In this document: piece after piece, positions 43,754 to 57,700 of the stretch
Layout of the letters: every line of letters starts with the position of its first letter
Numbering within the stretch: position 1 is the first letter of the stretch
Source: Musa acuminata AAA Group
Lineage: Eukaryota > Streptophyta > Magnoliopsida > Zingiberales > Musaceae
NCBI RefSeq assembly: GCF_036884655.1
Contig: NC_088359.1
Coordinates: 17,798,501-17,862,500 of the forward strand
Direction of reading: 5' to 3'
DNA length: 64,000 nucleotides
The notes under the pieces: model-generated
Seen by the model: only the letters and a program-made list of their open reading frames with translations
What the model was told of the DNA's origin: nothing
Databases searched by the model: none
Made by a program: the position numbers and the translations under genes

Positions 43754-46286
43754 TGTAACACCCCTCATTTCTGAATTTTCGTATAAATTTCTGGTGATAA
43801 TATAAGCATCTATTTTAAATTGGCAAAAGAAATAGAGTATGAATCAGAGGTAACTTATTTTTAAGATTTGGGAGATCTGTTCAAAAAAAAAAAAAAAAGA
43901 ATCTGAGGACCTAATCGTGAATATAATAAAAACAAGGACTAAACTGCAAAACACACAAAATAACAAATCCCACCGCTTAAGCCTCTATGCCTTCGTTCTT
44001 AAGGAACCAGAGAAGGCAGCTGCGGTGTGGAAGAACAGAGAAAGAAAGAAAGAAGAAGAGAAAAGAAAGAGGGAAGAAGAAGAAGAAAAATTGGGGCTTT
44101 GAGGTTTCTTACTCAATCTTCTCAATTGGGGGTCAAAATTCTCAAAGGTAAGTGTTCTAACCCCATCCTACAGAAAATTAGTCTCTGTTTTTATGTTGAT
44201 TCAAAATAAACTGAAGGATTTCTATTTAGAAACCGATATGTCTCTCCATGGACATAGAACCATGGATTCTGAAATTTTTTGATAAACTGACCCCTATATA
44301 CGGTTCCGGCTATAATTTTTAGGACGAAATGCAGATTTGAGCAGGACATAGTTTGTTTGAAATTAGACTCTTATATATTTCTTTTGACATAAATTTTGAA
44401 GATTTTGAACACCGAATACTTACCCAAACGTCTGTTTCAAATGAGCCTATGGATGCTGCAAAACAGGGATTAAGATTTCTGACCTTTCGATACTAAAATG
44501 CCTATAACTCCCTGTTGGAAATTCGGATTTGTTCCAAACTGATTTTATTTGAAACTAGACTTGAAAATATTTCTTTAGATATATAGATTAAAAAATTTGG
44601 AATACAAAGGCCTATTCTGCTATCCGTTGATTCTGCCCTATAAATTCTGCAAAACAGTGATTCAGTCTTTGACCTTTGGTCACTAAATCCATGGTAACTC
44701 CTTGTTGGAAACCTTGATTCATATGAAACTTATTTCATCAGAAAACAGATTGATATATCTTTCAATACTAGTTTTCTTATGGGTATTGGAGCATAATTGA
44801 TATTATGAAGTATTTGTTCGATGTGCCACTTGAATTCTGTCAGAAATCGAGCTTTTGTCGATTTTGCGTATTCTGTTCCATTCCTTTGGATATTGAATTC
44901 ATCTCACCTTCTTATTTGAATTGAGCTAAATATGATTGCTTGGAATCCCTGTATACTCTTGCTTTCATTTCATTCCAAATCTGAATACATTTGTGAGAGA
45001 TTTTTTCCTTGCATAATATTGTCTCGAAAAGGCACATGTACGTTTTGTTGTTCCGCGTGTGCTTCCGATATATGCTACTTATTGTTAAAACTGCCCTCTT
45101 GTACTCTAGTGTTTGTGGGATTTTCTGGACCTTTGCCAGAAATGGTAAAGGTTATGTGCTTAGAGCCTGCGATGCTCTGCCGGCCCCCTCTGGCTTCACA
45201 TAGAAGTGGGTGGATGGAGCTCCCAGACGTGGGAGACTTCTGTCTGGTGGTCATTCAGAAATGGATTAATCACAATTCTATTTGAGATCCCACTACACCT
45301 TCTGTATGTTTGATATGATATCCCGAGCTTTGGTTATGTGTTTTCGTACATGCTTTGGATAAGAATGATATGAATGCAACGTCAATGACGACGTTTGAGC
45401 TTCTGTTTGGTATGTGATATTGATAAGCTCCGAAATGTTTCATTCATTGTTGATATGGTTCGAAATGTTCCATACGCTATTGATATGCTCCGGACCATTT
45501 CATATGCCATTGATAAGCTCCGATATGTTTCATTTGTTATTGTTTTGCTCCAAAATGTTTCATTCATTTCTGATATGCTCCAATTACTCTATGCCCCATA
45601 TGTTATGAACCAAATATGTATGATTGAAAGGACAAATGTGATTTTGCACCTAATGATATTATGTCTACGAATTCGTATATTCTGCCTCGTATTGTGAAAC
45701 TTTATCTCTTTGGAAATTGTCCTATTTTGATATGGATATGTTAGTCACTTGCTGAGCTCTATATGCTCACCCCGTTTGTTGATAAATTTTTCAAGATAGT
45801 GTATCGCTTGCTTAAATGTTAAGATTGGGCTGAGGCAGTGGAAAGTAAGAAGATTTTGGGCAGATCTTTGTTAGCATATATGTATTTGTTGTATAAGCCA
45901 CTCTGCATCTAATGAAATGTTGACGATGAATCTAAACCTGTGGATTTTGTGTATGTTAAAGGATCCCTCATGTTTAGGATTTTGGAATGTTAAGTTAAAT
46001 TCATGTAATGATATGAACGTATGGTAATCGTTGGTTTGGTGTCTGCATAGACTTCCCCACTTGTGAAATTATGTGTGGTTATTATTTTGATGAGTTGAGT
46101 TCATATTGTTTGAATTATCGAGTGATGTGTGGTATGTTTATGAACTGCACAGGGTTATGAATTTGTAGACTATAGAGATGAAATTTTCATCTGAATGTTT
46201 TCTTAGTGACCTCAAATGTGTGTTTGGATCCTGGATTAGTTGTGATGAAAATTTTAAATATTGTCGATATTTTGAGGGGCGTGACA
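43754..46286 (+). repeat. Element F LTR 1
   Basis: 2533 bp, TGTAACACCCC...GGGGCGTGACA. It contains an A-run (about 43885-43900), an AG-rich tract (44035-44095) and degenerate ~30-bp repeats (45418-45590). It lacks a 21-bp piece ('ctatatgtaaaccctgagga'-type) that LTR 2 and LTR 3 have after the A-run. Confidence 0.95.
45418..45590 (+). repeat. Degenerate ~30-bp tandem repeat in F LTR 1
   Basis: About six copies of 'ttgatatgctccgaaatgtt tcat'-like units. Matching arrays are at about 52541-52710 and 59664-59835. A related but weaker set ('gatatgctcc') is in element G near 63440-63500. Confidence 0.75.
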
Positions 46287-46290
46287 GAGG

Positions 46291-46302
46291 TGGTATCAGA
46301 GC
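46291..46302 (+). other. Primer binding site of F1
   Basis: TGGTATCAGAGC four bases after LTR 1; initiator Met-tRNA type. Confidence 0.94.
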
Positions 46303-46406
46303 ATGATTTGAGAATCACTAAGAATATTATTTTTTTTTTAGGTTTATTGACTATCATTTAGAGATTGATTAAAGAAAATGTTCTTTTGATGTTTTAGGAA
46401 GCAAGG

Positions 46407-47976
46407 ATGACGAGATCATCTGGTTCTCCTGTTGCATCTACTACTGATCAATTGAGTGGTATCATGCGGACTTTGGAGACTATGGCACAAGTGATGCAAC
46501 AACAACAACAACCTGTCCTACAAGGAAGAAATGATGGAACAGGGACATCAAACCAGACGGAGTTGGGAATTGAACAGTTCAAGAAGCTTAGTCCTCCCAG
46601 TTTTAGTGGTGAGTCTGATCCAATGGTGGCAGAACGATGGATGATGCAGATAGAGAAAATATTCGATACCTTAAATTACCCTGATGATCGAAAGGTTTTT
46701 CTTGCCACCTTTATGCTGGAAGGAGAAGCTGAACACTGGTGGAGAATGATTAAGAGGATGTCTGAAATCAAACATGAGCCAATGACATAGAAGTTATTCC
46801 AACAAAAGTTTAACGATAAATATTTTCCAGATTGTATGAGAGAGCAAAAAGAATTGGAGTTCTTGAATCTTATCCAGGGAAGTATGACGGTTACAAAGTA
46901 TGAATCTAAATTCACTGAGCTCTCCAGGTTTGCCACACATATGACTGATGATGAATCTAGTAAAGCAAGAAGGTTTGAAAGGGGATTACGACCAGCAATA
47001 AGAAGCGGAATGTCAGGTTTAAAACTACAAACATATGCAGATACGGTAGAAAGAGCTTTGAAAATTGAACGAGAAATGGAAGAAATTCAAGAAATCATTG
47101 GCAAGAACAAAAAGGACAAATTTACTAGCAAAAGCATGAGAGAAAATGAATATAAAGCTAGTAACAAGAGGTTTAAGACATCTGGATTTAAGAAACGGAA
47201 ACCATTGCGGAGGACTCAGTCATGTGCAAGATGTGGATTAAATCATGAAAAAGTCAGTGTTTTCGGGTGATTGGAGCCTGTTTTGTTTGTGGAAAGTTGG
47301 ATCATCAAATAAAAGATTACCCTCTGAGGAAGAAGAAAGAGCCACTATCTCCTAGACCCTCAGCCCATGCTAGAGTGTACGCTATCACTGAACAAGATTC
47401 TAAAGCTTCTAAATCAGTGGTGGAAGGTATTCTTCATGTTTCTAAAAGAAATGCAAATGTTTTGTTTGATCCCGGCTCCAACTTATCTTTTGTTTCACGT
47501 AACTTTGCTTGTCACTTGGATATTCTACCTAGACCCCTGGATTATATGTTATATGTAACAATTGCTGTTGGAGATTCATTGGCAACAAACTTGGTTTACC
47601 CATCTTGTTTGATCTCTATTGGAGAACACAAACTCTTTGCTGATTTGATTCTCCTAGAGATCCAAGGTTTTGATATTATAATTGGCATGGATTGGTTATC
47701 TTCTCATCACGCTAGTATTGATTGTTACAAAAAAATAATTACTTTCTGCATACCAGATCAGCCTATATTTTTCTTTGAGAGCATTAGGCATGATTTGCCT
47801 CCTTGCTTGATATCAGCACTTCAAGCTTCTCGTCTTATGCAGAAAGGTTGTTTTTGTTATATGGTGTGTGTAAAGGAGCAGTCAAATCAGAAAACCCACC
47901 TAGATGAAATTGTAGTGGTCAAAGAATTCCCTGATGTATTCCCAGATGACTTGCCTGGTTTAACTCTAGAGAGAGG
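46407..47976 (+). pseudogene. F1 gag and protease, broken
   Basis: Chromovirus gag from ATG 46407 (MTRSSGSPVA), with a Gln-rich N-terminus, the capsid core (DPMVAERWMMQIEKIF, LEGEAEHWWRMIK, GSMTVTKYESKFTELSRFA) and a Lys/Arg-rich region. A zinc knuckle follows (about 47279-47320) whose last Cys is changed to Tyr. The protease has FDPGSNLSFVS, so Asp-Pro-Gly replaces Asp-Thr/Ser-Gly; F2 has the same. Breaks: Trp to TAG at 46788-46790, a one-base deletion near 47249, and a two-base deletion in a GA-run near 47968 just before RT. Confidence 0.9.
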
Positions 47977-50831
47977 GTGAATTTGCTATTGATCTGGTCC
48001 CTAGTACAACCCCAATATCTAAGCCTCCCTACAGAATGGCACCACTCGAGCTAGAGGAACTAAAGAAGCAAATACAAGAATTATTAGATAAGGGTTTCAT
48101 ACGACCCAGTGTATCCCCATGGGGTGCTCCGGTACTATTAGTGAAGAAGAAGGATGGAACCTTGAGGCTTTGTATTGATTATAGACAGTTAAATCAGGTG
48201 ACCATCAAAAACAAGTATCCCATACCTAGAATTGATGATTTGTTTGATCAACTGCAGGGTGCACAAGTATTCTCTAAGATTGACCTGAGGTCAGGTTACT
48301 ATCAGTTGAAGATCAAGGAGGAGGATATTTCAAAAACAGCTTTCAGAACTCGATATGGTCATTATGAATTCTTGGTGATGCCTTTTGGTTTGACAAATGC
48401 CCCTGCAGCTTTTATGGAACTAATGAATAGGATATTTCAATCGCTCTTGGATATCTGTGTAATTATATTTATTGATGACATATTGGTGTATTCAAGGAGT
48501 AATAAGGAGCATGAGGAACACTTGAGAAATGTATTGTCCATACTAAGAGAAAAGAAGTTGTATGCAAAGTTCAGCAAATGTGAATTTTGGTTGAATGAAG
48601 TTGCTTTCTTAGGCCATGTGATTTCAGGGAAGGGTATATCTGTTGATCCAAGAAAAATAGAAGCTGTAGTTGAATGGGAAGTACCAACAAATGTAACGAA
48701 AGTTAGAAGCTTCTTGGGCATGGCAGGTTATTACAGGAGATTTGTGGAGGGATTTTCTCGAATTGCTCAACCTCTCACCAAACTCATTAAGAAGAATATG
48801 AAATTTGTATGGGGTGATGATTGTGAGCAAAGTTTTCAAGAGTTAAAAAGAAGATTGACTAGTGCCCCTATTCTCACTATTCCAAGTGGTAGTGATGAGT
48901 TTGTAGTTTATACTGATGCTTCAAGAAAGGGCCTAGGATGTGTTTTGATGCATGAAGGGAGAATAATTGCGTATGCTTCTAGGCAATTTAAAGGTTATGA
49001 ATTGAATTATCCAACTCATGATTTGGAATTGGCAGCAATTATTTTTGCTCTAAAGATTTGGAGACATTATTTGTATGGTCGACAGTTTGAAATCTTTACT
49101 GATCACAAGAGTTTAAAATATATTTTCACTCAGAAAGAGTTAAACATGAGGCAGCGAAGATGGATAGTATTTCTGAAGGATTATGATTGTGCCATCCGTT
49201 ATCACCCGGGCAAGGCCAATGTTGTAGCTGATGCACTTAGTAGGAAATCTACAAGTTTTATGGCTAGTCTGGTCGTGAAGCAATGGAAGTTATTAGAAGA
49301 AAATTTTGATTTGAAAGCTTTGAGGAAAGAGCAAGACTCGATGATATTGATGGCCTCCATTCAAGTGCAATCTGATCTTATTCAACAAATTAAGGAAGGA
49401 CAATTACGAGATCCACATTTAATCTACTTGAGGAATGAAGTAGAAAAGGAATTGAAGCCACAATTTCAAGTTTCAAAGGATGGCCTATTGAGATTTGGGG
49501 AGAGAGTATGTGTACCAAATGAACCGGATATCAAGAATCAAATCCTAAAGGAAAGTCATACATCAAAGTACACCATACATGCTGGGAGCACTAAGATGTA
49601 TAGAGATCTTCAAAGTCATTATTGGTGGGAAGGAATGAAGAAGGAAATTGCAATGTATGTTTCAAAATGTTTGACTTGTCAGCAAATCAAAGTAGAACAC
49701 CAAAGACCTGGAGGGTTGTTGCAACCTTTAGATATTCCTGAATGGAAATGGGAATGTATTACTATGGATTTTGTTTCAGGACAACCTAGAACCTCTAGAA
49801 AGCATGATGCTATTTGGGTTATCATTGATAGGTTAACAAAATCTGCACACTTCCTACCGATTAATATGACTTATTCGCTTGATAGACTTACAGATTTATA
49901 TGTTAATGAAATAGTAAGACTTCATGGTATTCCAAAGGAGATCATCTCTGATAGAGACTCCAGATTTCTCTCTAGATTCTAGAGAAGATTACTGGAATCT
50001 ATGGGCACTAAAGTCAAGTTTAGTACTGCATATCATGCTCAGACTGTTGGTCAGTCAGAAAGAACAATTCAAACACTTGAGGATTTGCTTAGAGCCTATG
50101 TTATGGATTGGAAAGGCGAATGGGATAAGGATATTTCATTTGTTGAGTTCACTTATAATAATAGTTATAATTCAAGTATCCAGATGGCTCCTTATGAAGC
50201 TTTATATGGGCGAAAGTGCATAACACCTATATGTTGGGAGGAAGTTGGTGACAGAAAGCTGTTAGCACTGGACAAAGTACAAGAAACTACCGAGAAAATT
50301 CAAGTTATAAGGAAAAGGTTAAAAACTGCTCAGAGTCGTCAAAAGAGTTATGCCGACAATAGGAGACGAGATATTGAGTTTGAAATCGGAGATTTTATAT
50401 TCTTAAAAGTCTCCCCTTCCAAAGGCATTATAAGGTTTGGGAAGAAAGGAAAGTTAAGTCCAAGATTTATTGGACCTTTTGAGGTTCTTGAGAGGGTTGG
50501 TTCTGTCGCTTACAGGATTGCTTTGCCACCAGCATTGAGCCATGTCCATGATATATTTCATGTCTCGATGATTAGGAAGTATATATATGACCCTTCTCAC
50601 AACATTGAGTATGAGCTGATGGAGATCGATAGAGATTTATCTTATGTGGAAGAGCCTATTCAGATTGTTGATAAGAAAGAAAAAATCCTAAGGAATCGGG
50701 TCATCCCACTGGTTCAAGTAATTTGGAGACATCATTCTGGATAGGAAACTACTTGGGAGCTAGAGGAGGAAATGAAAAAGGTGTACCCCCGTCTTTTCGT
50801 CGATAGAGGTACGATAAATTTAGAGGACTAA
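47977..50831 (+). pseudogene. F1 RT, RNase H, integrase and C-terminal tail, broken
   Basis: RT ([32 protein letters not shown], catalytic IDDILVYS near 48475), connection ([13 protein letters not shown]), RNase H ([42 protein letters not shown]), integrase with an HHCC finger ([11 protein letters not shown]) and core ([29 protein letters not shown]), and a tail VIWRHHSG...WELEEEMKKVYPRLF resembling the chromodomain-related end of Tekay. Breaks: Trp to TAG at 49980-49982 inside integrase, and a TAG at 50742-50744 in the tail. The 648-codon stretch 48036-49982 is open. The normal end is TAA at 50829-50831. Confidence 0.92.
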
Positions 50832-50842
50832 AATTTTCTTTT

Positions 50843-50855
50843 AAGGGGGGGGAGG
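50843..50855 (+). other. Polypurine tract of F1
   Basis: AAGGGGGGGGAGG directly before LTR 2. The same tract ends F2 at 57966-57978. Confidence 0.93.
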
Positions 50856-53407
50856 TGTAACACTCCTCATTTCCGAATTTTCGTATAAATTTCTAGTGAT
50901 AATGTAAGCATCTATTTTAAATTGACAAAAGAAATAGAGTATGAATCAGAAGTAACTTATTTTTAAGATTTGGGAGATCTGTTCAAAAAAAAAAAAAAAA
51001 AGAATCTGAGGACCTATATGTAAACCCTGAGGACCTAATCGTGAATATAATAAAAATAAGGACTAAACTGTAAAACGCATAAAATAACAAATCCCACCGC
51101 TTAAGCCTCTCTGCCTTCGTTCTTAAGGAACCAGAGAAGGCAGCTGCGGTGTGGAAGAAAAGAGAAAGAAAGAAAGAAGAAGAGAAAAGAAAGAGGGAAG
51201 AAGAAGAAGAAAAATTGGGGCTTTGAGGTTTCTTACTCAATCTTCTCAATTGGGGGTCAAAATTCTCAAAGGCAAGTGTTCTAACCCCATCCTACAGAAA
51301 TTTAGTCTCTGTTTTTATGTTGATTCAAAATAAACTGAAGGATTTCTATTTAGAAACCAATATGTCTCTCCTTGGACATAGAACCATGGATTCTGAAATT
51401 TTTTGGTAAACTGACCCCTATATACGGTTCCGGCTATAATTTTTAGTACGAAATGCAGATTTGAGCAGGACCTAGTTTGTTTGAAATTAGACTCCTATAT
51501 CTTTCTTTTGACATAAATTTTGAAAATTTTGAACACCGAATACTTACCCAAACGTCTGTTTCAAATGAGCCTATGGATGCAGCAAAACAGGGATTAAGAT
51601 TTCTGACCTTTCGATACTAAAATGCCTATAACTCCCTTTGGAAATTCTGAATTGTTCCAAACTGATTTTATTTGAAACTAGACTTGAAAATATTTCTTTC
51701 GATATATAGATTGAAAATTTTGGAATCCAAAGGCCTATTCTGCTATCCATTGATTCCGCCCTATAAATTCTGAAAAACAGTTATTCAGTCTTTGACCTTT
51801 GGTCACTAAATCCATGGTAACTCTTTGTTGGAAATCTTGATTCGTATGAAACTTATTTCATCAGAAAACAGATTGATATATCTTTCAACAGTATTTTTCT
51901 TATGGGTATTGGAGCATAATTGATATTCTGAAGTATTTGTTCGATGTGCCACTTGAATTCTGTCAGAAATCGAGCTTTTGTCGATTTCGCGTATTCTGTT
52001 CCATTCCTTTGGATATTGAATTCATCTCACCTTTTTATTTTAATTGAGCTAAATATGATTGCTTGGAATCCCTGTATACTCTTGCTTTCATTTCTTTCCA
52101 AATCTGAATACATTTGTGAGAGATTTGTTCCTTGCATCGTATTGTCTCGAAAAGGCACATGTACGTTTTGTTGTTCCGCGTGTGCTTCCGATATATGCTA
52201 CTTATTGTTAAAACTGCCCTCATGTACTCTGGTGTTTGTGGGATTGTCTGGACCTTTGTCAAAAATGGTAAAGGGTCTGTGCTTAGAGCTTGCGATGCTC
52301 TACCGGCCCCCTCTGGCTTCACCTAGACGTGGGTGGATGGAGCTCCCAGACGTGCGAGACTTCTGTCTGGTGGTCATTCAGAAATGGATGAATCACAATT
52401 CTGTTTGAGATCCCACTACACCTTCTGTATGTTTGATATGATATCCAGAGCTTTGGTTATGTGTTTTTGTACATTCTTCGGATAAGAATGATATGAATGC
52501 AACGTCAAAGACGACGTTTGAGCTTCTGTTTGGTATGTGATATTGATAAGCTCCGAAATGTTTCATTCAATATTGATATGGTTTGAAATGTTCCATACGC
52601 TATTGATATGCTCCGGAACATTTCATATGCCATTGATAAGCTCCGATATATTTCATTTGTTATTGTTTTGCTCCAAAACGTTTCATTCGTTTCTGATATG
52701 CTCCAATTACTCTATGCCCCATATGTTATGAACCAAATATGTATGATTGAAAGGACAATTGTGATTCTGCACCTAATGATATTATGTCTACGAATTCGTA
52801 TATTCTGCCTCGTATTGTGAAACTTTATCTTTTTGGAAATTGTCCTATTTTGATATGGATATGTTAGTCACTTGCTGAGCTCTATATGCTCACCCCGTAT
52901 GTTGATAAATTTTTCAGGATAGCGTATCGCTTGCTTAAATGTTAAGATTGGGCTGAGGCAGTGGAAAGTTAGAATATTTTGGGCAGATCTTTGTTAGCAT
53001 ATATGTATTTGTTGTATAAACCACTCTGCATCTAATGAAATGTTGACGATGAATCTAAACCTGTGGATTTTGTGTAAGTTAAAAGATCCCTCATTTTAGG
53101 ATTTTGGAATGTTAAGTTAAATTCATGTAATGAAATGAACTTATGGTAATCGTTGGTTTCGTGTCTGCATAGACTTCCCCACTTGTGAAATTATGTGTGG
53201 TTATTATTTTGATGAGTTGTGTTCAGATTGTTTGAATTATCGAGTGTTGTGTGGTATGTTTATGAACTGCACAGGGTTATGAATTTGTAGACTATAGAGG
53301 TGAAATTTTGATCTGAATGTTTTCTTATTGACCTCAAATGTGTGTTTGGATCCTGGATTAGTTGTGATGAAAATTTTAAATATTGTCGATATTTTGAGGG
53401 CGTGACA
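50856..53407 (+). repeat. Element F LTR 2 (middle LTR, shared)
   Basis: 2552 bp, TGTAACACTCC...GAGGGCGTGACA. It serves as 3' LTR of F1 and 5' LTR of F2. It has the 21-bp piece in common with LTR 3 and many private changes. It is preceded by a PPT and followed by a PBS. Confidence 0.95.
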
Positions 53408-53411
53408 GAGG

Positions 53412-53423
53412 TGGTATCAGAGC
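53412..53423 (+). other. Primer binding site of F2
   Basis: TGGTATCAGAGC four bases after LTR 2. Confidence 0.94.
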
Positions 53424-53527
53424 ATGATTTGAGAAACACTAAGAATATTATTTTTTTTTTAGGTTTATTGACTATCATTTAGAGATTGATTAAAGAAAAT
53501 GTTCTTTTGATGTTTTAGGAAGCAAGG

Positions 53528-54729
53528 ATGACGAGATCATCTGGTTCTCCTTTTGCATCTACTGCTGATCAATTGAGTGGTATCATGCGGACTTTGGAGA
53601 CTATGGCACAAGTGATGCAACAACAACAACAACCTGTCCTACAAGGAAGAAATGATGGAACAGGGACATCAAACCAGACGGGATTGGGAATTGAACAGTT
53701 TAAGAAGTTTAGTCCTCCCAGTTTTAGTGGTGAGTCTGATCCAATGGTGGCAGAACGATGGATGATGCAGATAGAGAAAATATTCGATGCCTTAAATTAC
53801 CCTGATGATCGAAAGGTTTTTCTTGCCACCTTTATGCTGGAAGGAGAAGCTGAACACTGGTGGAGAATGATTAAGAGGATGTCTGAAATCAAACATGAGC
53901 CAATGACATGGAAGTTATTCCAACAAAAGTTTAACGATAAATATTTTCCAGATTGTATGAGAGAGCAAAAAGAATTGGAGTTCTTGAATCTTATCCAGGG
54001 AAGTATGACGGTTACAAAGTATGAATCTAAATTCACTGAGGTCTCCAGGTTTGCCACACATATGACTGATGATGAATCTAGGAAAGCAAGAAGGTTTAAA
54101 AGGGGATTACGGCCAGCAATAAGAAGCCGAATGTCAGGTTTAAAACTACAAACATATGCAGATACGGTAGAAAGAGCTTTGAAAATTGAACAAGAAATGG
54201 AGAAAATTCAAGAAATCATTGGCAAGAACAAAAAGGACAAATTTCCTAGCAAAAGCATGAGAGAAAATGAATATGAAGCTTGTAACAAGAGGTTTAAGAC
54301 ATCTGGATTTGAGAAATGGAAACCATTGCGGAGGACTCAGTCATGTGCAAGATGTGGATTAAATCATGAAACAAGTCAGTGTTTTCGGGTGACTAGAGCC
54401 TGTTTTGTTTGTGGAAAGTTGGATCATCAAATAAAAGATTGCCCTCTGAGGAAGAAGAAAGAGCCACTATCTCCTAGACCCTCAGCCCATGCTAGAGTGT
54501 ACGCTATCACTGAACAAGATTCTAAAGCTTCTAAATCAGTGGTGGAAGGTATTCTTCATGTTTCTAAAAGAAATGCAAAAGTTTTGTTTGATCCCGGCTC
54601 CAACTTATCTTTTGTTTCACGATACTTTGCTTGTCACTTGGATATTCTACCTAGACCCCTGGATGATATGTTATATGTAACAATTGCTGTTGGAGATTCA
54701 TTGGCAACAAACTTGGTTTCCCATCTTGT
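53528..54729 (+). pseudogene. F2 gag and start of protease
   Basis: Same protein as F1 gag but open for about 400 codons from ATG 53528. The Trp codon that is TAG in F1 is intact here, and the zinc knuckle (CFVCGKLDHQIKDC) is complete, preceded by a second Cys/His cluster (CARCGLNHETSQCF). The protease start FDPGSNLSFVS is present. A one-base deletion near 54719 shifts the frame inside the protease. The C-terminal half of the protease is in the next frame, 54730 onward. Confidence 0.92.
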
Positions 54730-57700
54730 TTGATCTCTATTGGAGAACACGAACTCTTTGCTGATTTGATTCTCCTAGAGATCCAGGGTTTTGATATTAT
54801 ACTTGGCATGGATTGGTTATATTCTCATCACGCTAGTATTGATTGTTACAAAAAAATAATTACTTTCTGCATACCAGATCAGCCTATATTTTTCTTTGAT
54901 GGCATTAGGCATGATTTGCCTCCGTGCTTGATATCAGCACTTCAAGCTTATCGTCTTATGCAGAAAGGTTGTTTTTGTTATATGGTGTGTGTAAAGGAGC
55001 ATTCAAATCAGAAAACCCACCTAGATGAAATTCTAGTGGTCAAAGAATTCCCTGATGTATTCCCAGATGACTTGCTTGGTTTACCTCTAGAGAGAGAGGG
55101 TGAATTTGCTATTGATCTAGTCCCCAGTACAACCCCAATATCTAAGCCTCCCTACAGAATGGCACCACTCGAGCTAGAGGAACTAAAGAAGCAAATACAA
55201 GAATTATTAGATAAGGGTTTCACACGACCCATTGTATCCCCATGGGGTGCTCCAGTACTATTAGTGAAGAAGAAGGAAGGAACCTTGAGGCTTTGTATTG
55301 ATTATAGACAATTGAATCAGGTGACCATCAAAAACAAGTATCCCATACCTAGAATTGATGATTTGTTTGATCAACTGCAGGGTGCACAAGTATTCTCTAA
55401 GATTGACCTGAGGTCAGGTTACTATCAGTTGAAGATCAAGAAGGAGGATATTTCAAAAACAGCTTTCAGAACTCGATATGGTCATTATGAATTCTTGGTG
55501 ATGCCTTTTGGTTTGACAAATGCCCTTGCAGCTTTTATGGAACTAATGAATAGGATATTTCAACCGCTCTTGGATATCTGTGTAATTATATTTATTGATG
55601 ACATATTGGTGTATTCAAGGAGTAATCAGGAGCATGAGGAACACTTGAGAAATGTATTGTCCATACTAAGAGAAAAGAAGTTGTATGCAAAGTTCAGCAA
55701 ATGTGAATTTTGGTTGAATGAAGTTGCTTTCTTAGGCCATGTGATTTCAGGGAAGGGTATATATGTTGATCCAAGAAAAATAGAAGCTGTAGTTGAATGG
55801 GAAGTACCAACAAATGTAACGGAAGTTAGAAGCTTCTTGGGCAAGGCAGGTTATTACAGGAGATTTGTGGAGGGATTTTCTCGAATTGCTCAACCTCTCA
55901 CTAAACTCACTAAGAAGAATATGAAATTTGTATGGGGTGATGATTGTGAGCAAAGTTTTCAAGTGTTAAAAAGAAGATTTACTAGTGCCCCTATTCTCAC
56001 TATTCCAAGTGGTTGTGATGAGTTTGTAGTTTATACTGATGCTTCAAGAAAGGGCCTAGGATGTGTTTTGATGTAGGAAGGGAGAGTAATTGCGTATGCT
56101 TCTAGGCAACTTAAAGGTTATGAATTGAATTATCCAACTCATGATTTGGAATTGGTAGCAATTATTTTTGCTCTAAAGATTTGGAGACATTATTTGTATG
56201 GTCGACAGTTTGAAATCTTTACTGATCACAAGAGTTTAAAATATATTTTCACTCAGAAAGAGTGAAACGTGAGGCAGCGAAGATGGATAGAACTTCTGAA
56301 GGATTATGATTGTGCCATCCGTTATCACCCGAGCAAGGCCAATGTTGTAGCTGATGCACTTAGTAGGAAATCTACAAGTTTTATGGCTAGTCTGGTCGTG
56401 AAGCAATGGAAGTTATTAGAAGAAAATTTTGATTTGAAAGCTTTGAGGAAAGAGCAAGACTCGATGATATTGATGGCCTCCATTCAAGTGCAATCTGATC
56501 TTATTCATCAAATTAAGGAAGGACGATTACGAGATCCACATTTAATCTACTTGAGGAATGAAGTAGAAAAGGAATTGAAGCCACAATTTCAAGTTTCAAA
56601 GGATGGCCTATTGAGATTTGGGGAGAGAGTATGTGTACCAAATGAACCGGATATCAAGAATCAAATCCTAAAGGAAAGTCATACATCAAAGTACACCATA
56701 CATCCTGAGAGCACTAAGATGTATAGAGATCTTCAAAGTCATTATTGGTGGGAAGGCATGAAGAAGGAAATTGCAATGTATGTTTCAAAATGTTTGACTT
56801 GTCAGCAAATCAAAGTAGAACACCAAAGACCTGGAGGGTTGTTGCAACCTTTAGATATTCCTGAATGGAAATGGGAATGTATTACTATGGATTTTGTTTC
56901 AGGACTACCTAGAACCTCTAGAAAGCATGATGCTATTTGGGTTATCATTGATAGGTTAACAAAATCTGCACACTTCCTACCGATTAATATGACTTATTCG
57001 CTTTGTAGACTTTCAGATTTATATGTTAATGAAATAGTAAGACTTCATGGTATTCCAAAGGAGATCATCTCTGATAGAGACTCCAGATTTCTCTCTAGAT
57101 TCTGGAGAAGATTACTGGAATCTATGGGCACTAAAGTCAAGTTTAGTACTGTATATCATCCTCAGACTGATGGTCAGTCAGAAAGAACAATTCAAACACT
57201 TGAGGATTTGCTTAGAGCCAATGTTATGGATTGGAAAGGCGAATGGGATAAGGATATTTCACTTGTTGAGTTCACTTATAATAATAGTTATCATTCAAGT
57301 ATTCAGATGGCTCCTTGTGAAGCTTTATATGGGCGAAAGTGCATAACACCTATATGTTGGGAGGAAGTTGGTGACATAAAGCTGTTAGCACCGGACAAAG
57401 TACAAGAAACTACCGAGAAAATTCAAGTTATAAGGAAATAGTTAAAAACTGCTCAGAGTCGTCAAAAGAGTTATGCCGACAATAGGAGACGAGATATTGA
57501 GTTTGAAATCGGAGATTTTATATTCTTAAAAGTCTCCCCTTCCAAAGGCATTATAAGGCTTGGGAAGAAAGGAAAGTTAAGCCCAAGATTTATTGGACCT
57601 TTTGAGGTTCTTGAGAGGGTTGGTTCTGTCGCTTACAGTATTGCTTTGCCACCAGCATTGAGCCATGTCCATGATATATTTCATGTCTCGATGATTAGGA

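Noticed and set aside
43880..44100. A-run and AG-rich tracts in the F LTRs (also 50983-51215, 58108-58335) considered as polypurine tracts or a gene.
   Set aside because: They lie within the LTR, not at its edge; the true PPTs are at 50843-50855 and 57966-57978, and the peptide is low complexity.
44932..45285. A 117-codon frame (MIAWNPCILLLSF...) open in all three F LTRs (44932-45285, 52055-52408, 59179-59532), with a partial match in G.
   Set aside because: Many of the differences between the copies change the amino acid and the frame is broken in G, so there is no sign of protein-level selection. It lies inside an LTR, and its conservation is explained by recent common descent.
47461..47500. 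Asp-Pro-Gly in place of Asp-Thr/Ser-Gly in the F protease, as a sign of a dead enzyme.
   Set aside because: Both F1 and F2 have it, and to my recollection similar DPGS motifs occur in related plant Gypsy elements, so it is probably a lineage feature and not a private lesion.
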